A DNA stretch of 64,000 bases from Gymnodinialimonas ceratoperidinii (GTDB lineage: Bacteria; Pseudomonadota; Alphaproteobacteria; Rhodobacterales; Rhodobacteraceae): the NCBI RefSeq assembly GCF_019297855.1, contig NZ_CP079194.1, positions 2,343,501 through 2,407,500 on the forward strand, written 5' to 3'. A program made the position numbers and the translations under genes. Under the pieces are notes generated by a model, which had not been told where the DNA came from, did not search any database, and saw only the letters and a list, made by a program, of their open reading frames with translations. The stretch's first letter is position 1, and every line of letters starts with the position of its first letter. This document shows, piece by piece, positions 45,938 through 56,900 of the stretch.

Positions 45938-46840
45938 CTAAGCGGAGCTGACGCCCTTCTTCGACAGCGCCCGTGTCTCGGCGATCAGGGCCGTGAGCAC
46001 CGGGGTGTGCGGCTCCCGGTACGGCGCGACGAGGCCGACGGCGTGATCCATCCCCTGCCCTTCGAGCTCGCGGATCACCAGTTCCGGTTTGCCGGCACAA
46101 AGAAACCGCGCCATGTCGATCGGCAGGACGGTGATCCAGCCCCCCGCCTGCACATGGGCCGCGAGCACCACGGTGGAGTTGCTCTCGACCTGCGCTTCGG
46201 GAGAGATCCCGGCCGCCATGAAGTTCTCGTTGATGATCCGGCGATTCTGCATGTTGGGCGTGAGTAGGCACAAACGCTCCCCCGCGAGGTCCGCCCATTC
46301 GACTCTTTCCTGCAAGGCGATATCGCTCTCGCGATGGCAGACGACCGTGTATTTCTCCTGATAGAGCGTCTCCATCGTGACGCGGCCCAAGGGCTCGTTG
46401 TCGAGGTAGGAGAGGCCCGCATCCACCTCGAGGTTTTCAAGCATCGACAGGATCTCGACCGAGGTTCTGCTGAGGATCGTGAAGCGCACATTGGGATGCG
46501 CGGCGGTGAAGCGCGCGCTGAGTTGCGCGGCCCATGTAAGCGCCGTGGGGATCACCGCGAGCCGCACGATGCCGCTCAACCCGTGGCGTGCGGTGCGCAT
46601 CTCCTGCCGGAAGGCGCGCGCATCGCTGACCAACTGCCGCGCCCAGACCAACGCGCGCTGGCCCTCTGGCGTCAGCCCGCCGTAACGCGATCCGCGAAAG
46701 ATCAGCTGCACCCCCAACATCTCTTCCAACTGCTTGATACCGGTGGAGAGCGTGGGCTGCGTGAGGCCAAGGCTTTCGGCGGCGCGGCCGAAGTGACCCT
46801 CGCGCGCGACGGCGATGAACATTTCGAGTTTATGGATCAT
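45938..46840 (-). CDS. LysR-type regulator, probable FdsR
   Basis: This 300-residue LysR-type protein has an N-terminal winged helix-turn-helix (about 3-62; F-x-x-V-A-R-E-G-H-F-G-R-A-A, then LTQPTLSTGIKQLEEMLG) and a C-terminal substrate-binding domain (about 90-295). It is directly upstream of fdsG in the same direction, with the inverted repeat between, so it probably controls the fds operon. The start at 46840 agrees with the domain start. Confidence 0.93.
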   Translation of the reverse strand: MIHKLEMFIAVAREGHFGRAAESLGLTQPTLSTGIKQLEEMLGVQLIFRGSRYGGLTPEGQRALVWARQLVSDARAFRQEMRTARHGLSGIVRLAVIPTALTWAAQLSARFTAAHPNVRFTILSRTSVEILSMLENLEVDAGLSYLDNEPLGRVTMETLYQEKYTVVCHRESDIALQERVEWADLAGERLCLLTPNMQNRRIINENFMAAGISPEAQVESNSTVVLAAHVQAGGWITVLPIDMARFLCAGKPELVIRELEGQGMDHAVGLVAPYREPHTPVLTALIAETRALSKKGVSSA

Positions 46841-47090
46841 GCCACCAGTTTCGCAATCAATCACCCCGGCTTCAATCGGGATTCTCTATCGACGGATGGT
46901 TTCTGCCCGGCCCCAGTCACCTTGGACGCGCCCGCGCGCCGCAAGGTGATTTGTCAAAACCCTGATTATAGTCCAAACGGTTCTCTATCTCGTCAGTTGG
47001 GCATTGCGTGCTACGTTCGGTCAACGACAACGAAACGAGCCAATGAGGCACAGCTTCCGTGGTGCCGAGATAAACAACAGGCGAGACCGG

Positions 47091-49163
47091 ATGACGGACG
47101 CAAAATCTGCGAGAAGGATCAGCACCGCGCGGTGGCTGAGGGGCTTGCTGGCACTGGCGATCACACTTCTTGCACTTTGGGGCATACGCTCGCTCGAGGT
47201 CGAGGCCGACGTCATCAGCGCGCTTTCGGGCAACAGCGAGGGTTATCTCGCCTACGAGGCGTTTCAGGAACGGTTCGAGCTTGGCGCCGCGGACGAGGCG
47301 CTTCTGGTGCGCGCCGATGATCTCGCGGAGCCGGAGGCCTTTGCGGCGTTGGAGGATCTGATCCTCGACCTGCAGTTCACCGATGGGGTGTCCGAAGTCG
47401 TCAGCCTCTTCTCGCTGCCTGCCGAGGGTACGACGACGCCTCTGATCCTTGCCGATGACACCGCCCCCCTTGCGGAGCGTTTCGAAACCTTTGCCGAAGC
47501 CGGTCCCGCCGCAGGCGCACTGGTCAGCTCCACCCGGGACGCGGCGCTCTTGCATGTCATTGCGGTGCAAGGCGCTGAGCGGGGTGACATCGCCAGCGCC
47601 CTGCCCGCCTTGATCGAGGCCGCAGCCCCTCTGGATGTCGCCGCGGTGGGCCAGGCCGAAGTGGAGCGTCAGATCTCGGCAAATCTTCTGCGCGACCAGA
47701 TGCTCGTGACCCCGGTCGCCGTACTCATCTGCATCATCGTCGCCGCACTGATCCTGCGCTCGGTCCGCGCCGTGGCGGTCTGCGCACCGCCCGCGATCTG
47801 CGGCGTTCTGTGGTTCCTCGGGCTTCTGGGATGGGCGGGTCACGCCCTCGACCCTTGGCTTGCGACCCTGCCGATGCTGGTCATGGTGCTGGCCTTCGCG
47901 GACACGCTGCACCTGTTTTACGCCAGTCGAGAGGAAGGCGGGCTCGAAAAGGCCGTGCACAATGTCATGCCGGCGGCTTTCATGACGTCGCTCACCTCGG
48001 CGCTGGCTCTGGCGAGTTTCGGTTTCGCAGGCAGCGACGCGCTCTGGGGGCTCGCCGTATGGGGCCCGGCAGCCGTCTTCAGTGGCTTTGTCGCCGTTTA
48101 CCTCCTGTTTCCCCTTCTCAGCCGCCTCCTGATCCGCGGAGAGATCAACCATCCCGCGGGTTTCTCCCTCGTCATGGCCCCGGCCCAAAGCGGCCTACGC
48201 CACCCGCGCACCATGGCCGTGATCGCGCTCGCCGTGGTGATCGGGCTGATCCCCGGCGTCGACAGCACCGAGCCGGACTTCTCCCTGTCCGAACATATTC
48301 GCGATGACAGCCCCCTTGGGCATGATCTGCAATTCATGGAGGAAGAAGGTCTGGGCTCCGCCAGTCTCTTCGTGATGATCGATGACGCCGACGGCTCACC
48401 CGGCCTCTCGCCCGAGGACGGCAACCGGATCGCGCGCGTCGCCTCTCTGGCACTCAGCGGGCCGAGCGCCGTGGATGACGACGAGACGCCGATGGTGCCC
48501 GAACGCTTCCGTGCCGACGACGGGCTTGCAGTCGCGCTGCCGGTTCTGGTCCCGCTTGGCAATGGCCCCGAGCGTTTCGGCGCCGAGCTGGAGCGTTTGC
48601 AGACCGGGCTTGAAGAGGCCGAGCTGGACAGCGTCGCACGCTTGGCCGGGCAATCCCTGCTCGCCCATGAGGTCGTGCCCGAGACCGTCGACGCGATGCG
48701 CTCGTCGTTCTACATCGCGCTTGCGGCGATCACCCTCGTCGTGGCGATCTCTCAGCGGTCGCTGCCGTTGGCCGTGCTGGCCACGGCAGTCAGCGCGCTC
48801 CCGATGATGGCGATCGAGGGGGTCCTTTACCTCTCCGGTCGGGGCATGACGATGACGGCGGCCATTGCCCTGACCGTGGCCTTCGGCATCGCGGTCGATA
48901 ACACCATTCACTACCTGAACCGCTGGAAGCGCTCCAATGGGCCGCGCGGGACGCGCTTGGGCGAGGCATTGGGCTTCGCAGGCCCGCCGATGGTTGCCTC
49001 CACCCTGATCATGACGCTCGGCTTCGGCGCAACTTTGCTGAGTGCGACCGCTTCGATGCCGCAGTTTGGCCTTTTCGTCATCTCGGCGCTATGGATGGCT
49101 TTGGTCGCGGCGCTCTGGTTTCTGCCTGCGCTGATCCGACTGGTCCGTCGAAAGGAAATTTGA
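47091..49163 (+). CDS. RND/MMPL-family transporter
   Basis: This roughly 690-residue membrane protein has the RND superfamily layout: one N-terminal TM (about 15-35), a large periplasmic loop, a TM bundle (about 200-370), a second periplasmic loop and a second bundle (about 540-680). The D-T-L-H-L-F-Y segment after TM4 and V-D-N-T-I-H-Y in the second half are typical of MMPL/HpnN-like exporters of lipids or hydrophobic compounds. The start is uncertain (47091 preferred; ATG 47043 possible). It is divergent from the LysR gene and coupled to the next gene. Confidence 0.9.
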   Translation: MTDAKSARRISTARWLRGLLALAITLLALWGIRSLEVEADVISALSGNSEGYLAYEAFQERFELGAADEALLVRADDLAEPEAFAALEDLILDLQFTDGVSEVVSLFSLPAEGTTTPLILADDTAPLAERFETFAEAGPAAGALVSSTRDAALLHVIAVQGAERGDIASALPALIEAAAPLDVAAVGQAEVERQISANLLRDQMLVTPVAVLICIIVAALILRSVRAVAVCAPPAICGVLWFLGLLGWAGHALDPWLATLPMLVMVLAFADTLHLFYASREEGGLEKAVHNVMPAAFMTSLTSALALASFGFAGSDALWGLAVWGPAAVFSGFVAVYLLFPLLSRLLIRGEINHPAGFSLVMAPAQSGLRHPRTMAVIALAVVIGLIPGVDSTEPDFSLSEHIRDDSPLGHDLQFMEEEGLGSASLFVMIDDADGSPGLSPEDGNRIARVASLALSGPSAVDDDETPMVPERFRADDGLAVALPVLVPLGNGPERFGAELERLQTGLEEAELDSVARLAGQSLLAHEVVPETVDAMRSSFYIALAAITLVVAISQRSLPLAVLATAVSALPMMAIEGVLYLSGRGMTMTAAIALTVAFGIAVDNTIHYLNRWKRSNGPRGTRLGEALGFAGPPMVASTLIMTLGFGATLLSATASMPQFGLFVISALWMALVAALWFLPALIRLVRRKEI

Positions 49164-49624
49164 TGCGTCGCACCTCAGTTCTGTTGCTGGCTCTTGCTAC
49201 CACGCTCCCCGTTCCGGCCATGGCCGAGATTCCCGCTTGGATGTTGGGAGAGTGGAGCACCACCGCGCGGTTGACCGCGCCCGATGGCGCCCGCCTGCGC
49301 ATCCGCTGCACGCTCGACGCCGCTGCAGCGTCCGAAATGGATTGGGGCGGCACGCTCGGCTGCGCCACGGTTCAGGGCCGGTTCGAGGGCCAATGGCAGG
49401 TCGCGGTTGACGGCACGAACGCACAGGGCGCCGTGGTTTTCTCGGGCGCTGAGGACGCGCAGATGGATGTCATGGGTATCTATTCCGAGACCCGGATGGA
49501 GCTGGCATCCGATGACGGGCAAGGCGTGGCCTTCGCCCCCGGCCCCGACGGGGCGCTGGTTGTCGAGATGACGGCCATGGGACCCCAGAGGCTGACCGGC
49601 ACGTTAACGTTCGAGTCGCGCTAA
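49163..49624 (+). CDS. Exported hypothetical protein coupled to the MMPL transporter
   Basis: This 153-residue protein has a clear signal peptide (MRRTSVLLLALATTLPVPAMA, cleavage after residue 21) and a mature beta-rich domain with two cysteines (Cys49 and Cys68), possibly a disulfide. ATG and the transporter stop share one base (TGATG), with AAAGGA upstream, so the two are cotranslated. It may be a periplasmic partner of the exporter. I do not recognise a family. Confidence 0.82.
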   Translation: MRRTSVLLLALATTLPVPAMAEIPAWMLGEWSTTARLTAPDGARLRIRCTLDAAAASEMDWGGTLGCATVQGRFEGQWQVAVDGTNAQGAVVFSGAEDAQMDVMGIYSETRMELASDDGQGVAFAPGPDGALVVEMTAMGPQRLTGTLTFESR

Positions 49625-49793
49625 CTGGCGCCAAACTGCAACACCGAAGTTGCGGCCCCAGGGTCACATCTGAGCCTATTCACCCTCGAAATCCGGGTTC
49701 TGCGGGGTTCCTCCGCAGGGCTCCGAACTGCACACTTGCGAATTCTCAGGACGTTATGACAGATTTCCCCCAACGCAGGGGGGGAGATCGACG

Positions 49794-52700
49794 GTGACCG
49801 AGGACGCAGCGGAAAATCAGACCGAAAACCAATACGATGACCAGCCGTTCTTCGTGGGCATCGGCGCGTCGGCGGGTGGGCTGGAGGCTGTCTCGACCCT
49901 CGTGCAGAACCTCTCGCCGGACGTGAACGCGGTCTACATTCTGGCGCAGCACATGTCGCCGACCCACAAGAGCCTGCTCACCGCCCTGATCTCGCGCGAG
50001 ACGCCTCTGCCGGTCGTGGAGATAACCGACGGGACCGAGCCTCAGGCCAATACGATCTTCATCACCCCACCCAACACGGACGTCGTGATCAAGGACGGCC
50101 TGCTGCGTCTGGTGGAGCCTGCGGGCCATCCCGCCTCGCCCAAGCCGTCGGCCGACCGGCTGTTCACCTCGCTGGCGCATCACGCTGGCGAGCATTGCGT
50201 GGGTGTAGTTCTCTCGGGCACTGGCAGCGATGGCAGCTACGGTGTGCAGGCGGTGCGCGAAGCGGGCGGCATTACCATCGCCCAGGACCTGACCACGGCA
50301 AAATACAGCGGCATGCCGCAATCGGCGACGGAAACGGGCTGCATCGACCTGACCCTTTCGCCGGAACAGATTGGCGAGCACCTCTCGAAAATCCTCGCGA
50401 GCCCGCGGAATTTCGACCAGCTCCGCCGCCTTCACGAACGCCCGAGCAAGATGTCCGACCTGTTCCACATCCTGCTGGCGCGGACCAATGTGGACTTCCG
50501 CGACTACAAGGAAAACACGGTCGCGCGCCGGATCAATCGACGCATGTCGGCCTTGGACATCACCAATTACGACGAATACGTCTCCTATTGCCGCACCTCC
50601 AATGACGAGGTGGAGGCGCTGTACCGCGACCTGCTGATCTCGGTCACCCGCTTCTTCCGCGACAAGAACCAGTTCGATTGCCTGCGCAAGGAGTTCGAGG
50701 AACTGGTCGCCCGCAAGGACCTCGGCCAGATCCGCATCTGGGTCGCGGGCTGCGCTTCGGGGGAAGAGGCCTATACCATCGCGATCATTCTGGCCGAGGC
50801 GATGGGCGGCATCGAAAGGCTCAAGAAGTCGCGGTTGCAGATCTTTGCCACTGATATCGACGACCGCGCGCTGGAAGTGGCGCGGCGCGGTTCCTACCCG
50901 ATCACCGCCGCGGCGGACATTCCCGAACCCATGCTCGAGAAGTACTTCACCGTCCACGAGGGGCGCATCGAGGTGAAGCCCGAACTGCGCGCCGTGACGC
51001 TCTTCTCGATGCACAACATCTTCCACGATCCGCCGTTTCTCAACGTCGACGTCGTGTCGATCCGCAACGTCATGATCTACTTCAACGCTGCCCTGCAAAG
51101 CCGCGTCCTGCATCGCATCCACTATTCGTTGAACAGCACCGGCATGCTGTTTCTGGGCACCTCCGAGACCGTCGGCAACATGGAGAGCCTGTTCGAGATG
51201 CGGGCCGGCGCGGACAAGATATTCTCCAAGCGCCGCATCAGCGTCAGCAATCCGCCGCGCTTCGAGGTCGGCAGCGGTGGCTATGGTCGCAAGGCACCGC
51301 CGCAGTTCGCCAACCGCTCGGACCAGAGCCAGCACCGCACGCCCTCCGACACCGCCATGTTCGACACGCTCGCCCGTGCGGTCGCGCCCAACGGTTTTGT
51401 CATCACCCACAGCGGCGAGATGATCCGGGTAATCGGCGACATCTCGCATCTGACCGAGCTTTCCGAGAACGCGCCGCTCTGGATCGGCATCCGCAACCTG
51501 CGCAAGCCCCTCGGCGACGAGATCCAGGGCCTCATCGCCACCGCCATGAAGACCCGCGAGCGCCGCGCGGGCCGTTGGCACGATATCTCCGGGGCCGATT
51601 TCAACCAGGCACGCTGCGTCTGTTACCCGCTGCACGGATCGGATTCCGGCGAGGACCACCTTCTGGTCGCGCTCGAAACCCGCACCAAGGACCCGCAGGT
51701 CGAAAAGACCGACGCGCTCAGCGAGAACGAGCGGCAAATCTACATTCGCCAGATGGAAGTCGAGGTCGCCCAGACCCGCGAAGCGCTGCAACAGACGGTC
51801 GAGGAATTGCAGACCACCAACGAGGAACTGCAATCGATCAACGAGGAAATGCAATCCACTAACGAGGAGCTTCAGGCGACGAATGAAGAGCTCGAAACCT
51901 CCAACGAGGAGCTTCAGTCGACCAACGAAGAACTGATCACCGTCAACGAGGAACTGCAGGTCAATTCCTCGGAGCTGCAACGGGTCACGACCGAGCTGGC
52001 CGCCACGCTGGAGGTCGTGCCCTTCCCGGTTCTGGTCATCGACCACGCGCTGATCGTGCGCCGGGCCTCCCTTGCCGCAATGACGCGGTTCAATATCGAG
52101 GATCTTCCGGCCACCGGCGTCCACCTCTCGCAATGCACCCTGCCGGTCGAGCTCGCGTCGCTGGCGTCGATCTGCAACGACGTGTTCAAGTTCCGCGACG
52201 ACCGGCACGTGGTTTTCAACGACGGGCAAACCGTCAAGCTGCTCGACGTCACCCCCTTCCGCAACCAATCCGGCGACGTGATGGGCGTCGTCGCCACGGT
52301 CGTCGACGACATCTCCACCGGCACCGCGGTCGAACTGATCCAGCGCCTCGGAAAGATCGGCCATTGGCAGGTCGATCTGAACACCTACAAGCTGTTCTGG
52401 TCCAACGAGGTCCGGAAAATCCATGGGCTTGGTCCCGACGATCCGCTGCCCTCGATCGAGAACGGGATCAACTTCTACCACCCAGATGATCGCGCCACGG
52501 TCGAAAACGCCATCGAGCACTGTGTCGAGACCGGTGAGCCGTTCCAATTCACGCTCAGGCTGATCAACACGCAGGGCAAGACGCGGGTGGTCGAGTCGGC
52601 GGGCACGCGGATGACGGATGCCGACGGCAAGCCCTCACGCCTGATCGGCATTTTCCGTGATGTGACGGAACATGCCTCGGCCGATCTCTTCATCAACCAG

Positions 52701-53039
52701 TTGGAAAGCCTGCAAAAAGAGGCCGGTCAGGCCTTCTTCTCCTGTGACACCGTGAACGATGTGCCCTATTGGAGCCTCGGTTTCCAAGCGCTCCTGGGCT
52801 ATGACGCCGATACGCCGCTGCCGCCGGACCAAGGCATGATCGAGCTGTTCCATCACGACGACCGCAGCATGATGCGAGAGCATTGGGACGCCGCTTTGTC
52901 CTCTGGCGCGCCGTTTGAATTCTCCGCGCGGATGATGTGCCGCGATGGCTCATTTCTCGCCTGTGAAGGCCGCTGCCGCACCAATACGGACCGCAGCGGC
53001 ACGGTTACGAGCATCTATGGCTATGTGAGAGCCGTTTGA
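49794..53039 (+). CDS. CheB-CheR fusion with coiled coil and PAS domains
   Basis: This 1081-residue cytoplasmic signalling protein has, in order: a CheB methylesterase domain without receiver (triad Ser26 in GASAGG, His53, Asp146 in SGTGSDGSYG), a CheR methyltransferase domain (about 205-475, AdoMet loop AGCASGEEAY), a PAS-like region, a heptad-like coiled coil rich in the repeat T-N-E-E-L-Q-[SA]-T/I (about 640-745) and two or three C-terminal PAS domains. No histidine kinase or other output domain follows. It is an orphan, with no che genes nearby. GTG 49794 has GGGGAGA upstream. Confidence 0.94.
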   Translation: MTEDAAENQTENQYDDQPFFVGIGASAGGLEAVSTLVQNLSPDVNAVYILAQHMSPTHKSLLTALISRETPLPVVEITDGTEPQANTIFITPPNTDVVIKDGLLRLVEPAGHPASPKPSADRLFTSLAHHAGEHCVGVVLSGTGSDGSYGVQAVREAGGITIAQDLTTAKYSGMPQSATETGCIDLTLSPEQIGEHLSKILASPRNFDQLRRLHERPSKMSDLFHILLARTNVDFRDYKENTVARRINRRMSALDITNYDEYVSYCRTSNDEVEALYRDLLISVTRFFRDKNQFDCLRKEFEELVARKDLGQIRIWVAGCASGEEAYTIAIILAEAMGGIERLKKSRLQIFATDIDDRALEVARRGSYPITAAADIPEPMLEKYFTVHEGRIEVKPELRAVTLFSMHNIFHDPPFLNVDVVSIRNVMIYFNAALQSRVLHRIHYSLNSTGMLFLGTSETVGNMESLFEMRAGADKIFSKRRISVSNPPRFEVGSGGYGRKAPPQFANRSDQSQHRTPSDTAMFDTLARAVAPNGFVITHSGEMIRVIGDISHLTELSENAPLWIGIRNLRKPLGDEIQGLIATAMKTRERRAGRWHDISGADFNQARCVCYPLHGSDSGEDHLLVALETRTKDPQVEKTDALSENERQIYIRQMEVEVAQTREALQQTVEELQTTNEELQSINEEMQSTNEELQATNEELETSNEELQSTNEELITVNEELQVNSSELQRVTTELAATLEVVPFPVLVIDHALIVRRASLAAMTRFNIEDLPATGVHLSQCTLPVELASLASICNDVFKFRDDRHVVFNDGQTVKLLDVTPFRNQSGDVMGVVATVVDDISTGTAVELIQRLGKIGHWQVDLNTYKLFWSNEVRKIHGLGPDDPLPSIENGINFYHPDDRATVENAIEHCVETGEPFQFTLRLINTQGKTRVVESAGTRMTDADGKPSRLIGIFRDVTEHASADLFINQLESLQKEAGQAFFSCDTVNDVPYWSLGFQALLGYDADTPLPPDQGMIELFHHDDRSMMREHWDAALSSGAPFEFSARMMCRDGSFLACEGRCRTNTDRSGTVTSIYGYVRAV

Positions 53040-53097
53040 CCCGCGGATTTGACGGCCGGCGTCGCGCGCTCTGACCGTAAAATTTCGCTGCAAAAAA

Positions 53098-53126
53098 TTG
53101 ACCATTAATACAAATTTAATGATTAT
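53098..53126 (+). promoter_or_regulatory. Candidate sigma-70 promoter
   Basis: TTGACC (53098-53103) and GATTAT (53121-53126) are spaced by 17 bases within a strikingly AT-rich stretch (53085-53160). They would start transcription about 33 bases before the ATG at 53166. Confidence 0.5.
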
Positions 53127-53165
53127 TGAGTATAAATTGACAGGGTTTTGACAATCGGAGGATTC

Positions 53166-53861
53166 ATGGTTCCGGAGGCGCGATTTGCGGACGGGCTGTC
53201 CATCACATTATCCAACGCGGCTCCGAAAGAGCCGTGGGTTGCTGTGGCTATCGTCATTACCAAGCCGGATCACCGCCATCGTGTTACTTTCGTTAAGGAA
53301 AAACCTTTCGAAGAGGTTTTTCGCAAGGAACTGGTCGACGCCCTCCGGCCGATCCTCGACAGTTTTTCGGATCGCGACGGCGTCTATTCGAACCCGGATT
53401 TCACCCTCAACCTGCCCGGCATTTCCTTCAGCCAGTTGCGGGTGATCTACTCCGATCACGGGGACAAGCCGTCGCGCGTTTTGGTCCGTTTCGGGACTTT
53501 TGCAGGCAATCCGCACGACGCGCTGATCGACGATGACGGCTTCAGCCATCCCCTCGACAGGCTCAATTCCAAGGCCTACCGCGACGCGCTGGATTGGGTC
53601 CTGATCCCGGCGCTCAACATCGTCTCCGTCGATGAGGTCGGTGGCTTCGAATTCAGCAGCCGTCAGGATCTGGAAACGGCCCTGACCCGCCTGCGGGAGT
53701 CCAAGGAGCAGCTTCTCTACCAGGTTGAACTCGTCAAGCGCGAGCTCGGGCGACTGGAGGCCCATAGCTACGCCAGGCACCAGCCGCGCCCCACGCTGGT
53801 CGCGGCCGAGCCGGACCAGGAGGATTTTCAGACCCTGCGCGTAATCCGCAATCTGGATTGA
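53166..53861 (+). CDS. Hypothetical protein, unknown family
   Basis: This 231-residue soluble protein has no signal peptide or membrane segment. The N-terminal two thirds look alpha/beta (for example V-A-V-A-I-V-I-T-K-P-D-H-R-H-R); residues about 175-200 form a Lys/Glu/Leu-rich coiled coil, followed by a basic, His/Pro-containing tail. ATG 53166 has a strong CGGAGG seven bases upstream, so it is preferred over an upstream TTG. An AT-rich promoter precedes it. I do not recognise a family. Confidence 0.8.
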   Translation: MVPEARFADGLSITLSNAAPKEPWVAVAIVITKPDHRHRVTFVKEKPFEEVFRKELVDALRPILDSFSDRDGVYSNPDFTLNLPGISFSQLRVIYSDHGDKPSRVLVRFGTFAGNPHDALIDDDGFSHPLDRLNSKAYRDALDWVLIPALNIVSVDEVGGFEFSSRQDLETALTRLRESKEQLLYQVELVKRELGRLEAHSYARHQPRPTLVAAEPDQEDFQTLRVIRNLD

Positions 53862-53918
53862 GCTCCCGCCCGCCAGCGTGGCTTGCAAGGCGTGTCGCGC
53901 CCCACAAGCCACCAGTTT

Positions 53919-56900
53919 CTAGGGCGCGCCGTATCCGCCGCCGCCCGGCGTGCGCATGGTGAAGATATCGCCAGCCTCAAGCTCTGCCTGATCGTTGCCT
54001 TTCAGCGCGTCAACGCGACCATCGGCACGGTGCACAAGGTTCTCGCCCACGCCGCCCGGACAGCCGCCAGCCACCCCGTGGGGCGGCACGTCCCGGTGCG
54101 ACGACAGCACGGTCACCGTCATCGGCTCGTTGAACCGCAAGCGACGGGTGATCCCCTCACCGCCCTGCCATCGCCCGGCGCCGCCGGAGCCGCTGCGGAT
54201 CGAGAATTCCTCGACCCGCACGGGGAACCGCGTCTCCAGAACCTCCGGATCGGTCATCCGCGTGTTGGTCATGTGGGAATGAACGGCCGAAGTGCCGTGG
54301 AAGCCGTCGCCGGCCCCCGTGCCGCCGCAGATCGTCTCGTAATTCTGGTAACGCTCGTTGCCATAGACGAAATTGTTCATCGTTCCCTGGCTCCCGGCGA
54401 TCACGCCAAGCGCGCCGTAGAGCGTGTCGGCGATGGCCTGGCTCACCTCGGTATTGCCTGAAATCACCGCCGCGGGCGGCAGCGGGTTAATCATCGAGCC
54501 TTCGGGCACGATAAGGTTGAGCGGCTTGAGACATCCCTCGTTCATCGGGATGTCGCTGCCCACCAAGGTGCGGAACACGTAGAGCACGACGGCACGACAA
54601 ATTGCGAGGGGCGCGTTGTAGTTGAACTCCGATTGCGGGCTGGTGCCGGTAAAATCCAGCGTTGCGGAACGCGCTTCCCTGTCGACCGAGATCTTCACCT
54701 TGATCTGTGCGCCGGTATCCAGCGGATAAGTGAACGCGCTGTCCTTGAGCACGTCGAGAACACGCCGCACGCTTTCCTCGGCGTTATCCTGCACGTGCCC
54801 CATATAGGCGTGGATGGTCTGCTGCCCGAATTGGCGGGTGATCTTGCGAAGCTCCTCCGCACCGGTCTCGTTCGCGGCAATCTGCGCCGCCAGATCGGCC
54901 ATGTTCTCATCGATATTGCGGCAGGGATACTGGCCCGAGGCGAGCAATTCACGGGTCTGGGCCTCTTGCAACGTGCCTTCCTTCACCAGAAGGAAGTTGT
55001 CGATCACCACGCCCTCCTCCTCGATCACGCGGCTGTCCGGGGGCGCCGAACCCGGCGTCTTGCCACCGATGTCCGCGTGGTGCCCGCGCGAAGCGACCGT
55101 ATAGATGATCCGGGTCCCGTCCGCGTCGAAGACCGGGGTGATGACCGTCACATCGGGCAGATGGGTGCCGCCGTTGAACGGATTGTTCATCATGAACACG
55201 TCGCCCGGCTTGATCTTGCCGGCATTGATGCGCAGCACGGTTCGAACGCTTTCGGACATGGAGCCCAGGTGCACGGGAACATGCGGCGCATTGGCGACCA
55301 GATCTCCGGCCTCGTCAAAGATGGCACAGGAAAAGTCGTACCTTTCCTTGATGTTGACCGAATAGGCCGTGTTCGCGAGCGTCGCGCCCATCTGCTCTGC
55401 GATCGACATGAAGAGGTTGTTGAACACCTCCAGCATCACCGGGTCGACCTGCGTGCCGATGGCCTCCGCGCGCTCAAGCGGGACGGTCCTTTCGACGATG
55501 AGGTTGCCGCCTTCCGCGACGGTGGCCTGCCATTCGGCCTCGATCATGTTGGTGCCCGTAGGCTCCGTCAGGATCGCCGGGCCGGTCACCGTTTCGCCCA
55601 CCGAAAGCGTGGTACGGTCGACGAGGGGCACGTCGCGCCACTCTCCGCCTGAGACGCATCTCACCGCCGTTTCCTGCCGCGCCTCCGCGCCCGGATCGGG
55701 CAGTGCCACGCCTTCGCCGGTCTCGCCCACGGCCTCGGCAACCAGCACGTCCAGCAAGAGGTCGGACGTGTCGGGTGCGAAGCCGAAGCGTTGCTTGTGC
55801 GCCTCGGAGAACGCTTCCGTCATCTCCTGCGCCGAGCCGAAGGGCACAGACAGGCTCTGCTGAGCGCCACGCGGCCGGATGTGTGCCGATGCGATCACGT
55901 GGATGTCTTGCGCGTCGAGCCCCTGTGCCGCCACCTCATCGCGCGCGGACTGGCTGAGCGCGGCCATCGCGGCGCTGGCATCATCACCAATCGCGGCCCC
56001 CAACTGCTGTTCCTTCATCGAACGGATGTCAGCGAGGCCCATGCCGAAGGCAGAGAGGACACCGGCGAAGGGGTGGATGAAAATACGCTCCATCCCAAGG
56101 GCATCTGCCACGAGGCATGCATGCTGCCCCCCGGCCCCGCCAAAGCAGTTCATCGTATAGGTCGTGACATCATAGCCGCGCTGCACGGATATTTTCTTGA
56201 TGGCGTTAGCCATGTTTTCGACAGCGATACGCAGGAAGCCCTCGGCCAGTTCTTCGACCGATTTCTCGGGTCCGATCTCGGCGCGCAGAGCCTCGAATTT
56301 CTCGCGCACGACTGCGCTATCCAGCGGCTGGTCGGCATTCGGCCCGAAGACGGCGGGGAAATGCTCGGGCTGCAATTTGCCAAGCAGCACGTTGCAATCG
56401 GTCACCGTCAGCGGCCCGCCCCGGCGGTAGGCGGCCGGTCCGGGATTGGCTCCGGCGCTTTCGGGTCCCACCTGCATGCGCCCATCGCGGTAGGAGAGGA
56501 TGGAGCCGCCGCCCGCCGCGACAGTATGGATCGACATCATCGGCGCGCGCATCCGGACGCCGGCGACCTCGGTCTCGAACGAGCGCTCGTACTCGCCCGC
56601 GTAGTGGCACACGTCGGTCGAGGTGCCGCCCATGTCGAAGCCGATCAGCTTGTCGTAGCCGAGCGCCGCCGCCGTGCGCACCATGCCCACGACGCCGCCT
56701 GCGGGCCCCGAAAGGATCGCGTCGCGCCCATGGAACATCGAGGCGTCGGTCAATCCGCCGTTGGACTGCATGAACATCAGGCGCGCGTCTTGCGACAGGG
56801 CGCCCGCGACCTGATCCACGTAGCGCCGCAGGATCGGCGAAAGGTAGGCATCGACCACCGCCGTGTCGCCCCGGCCGACCAGCTTGATCAGGGGAGAGGC

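Noticed and set aside
49746..52547. 933-codon open frame antisense to the CheB-CheR-PAS gene
   Set aside because: It is a shadow of codon bias on the opposite strand of a gene with clear catalytic motifs; the translation is low-complexity.
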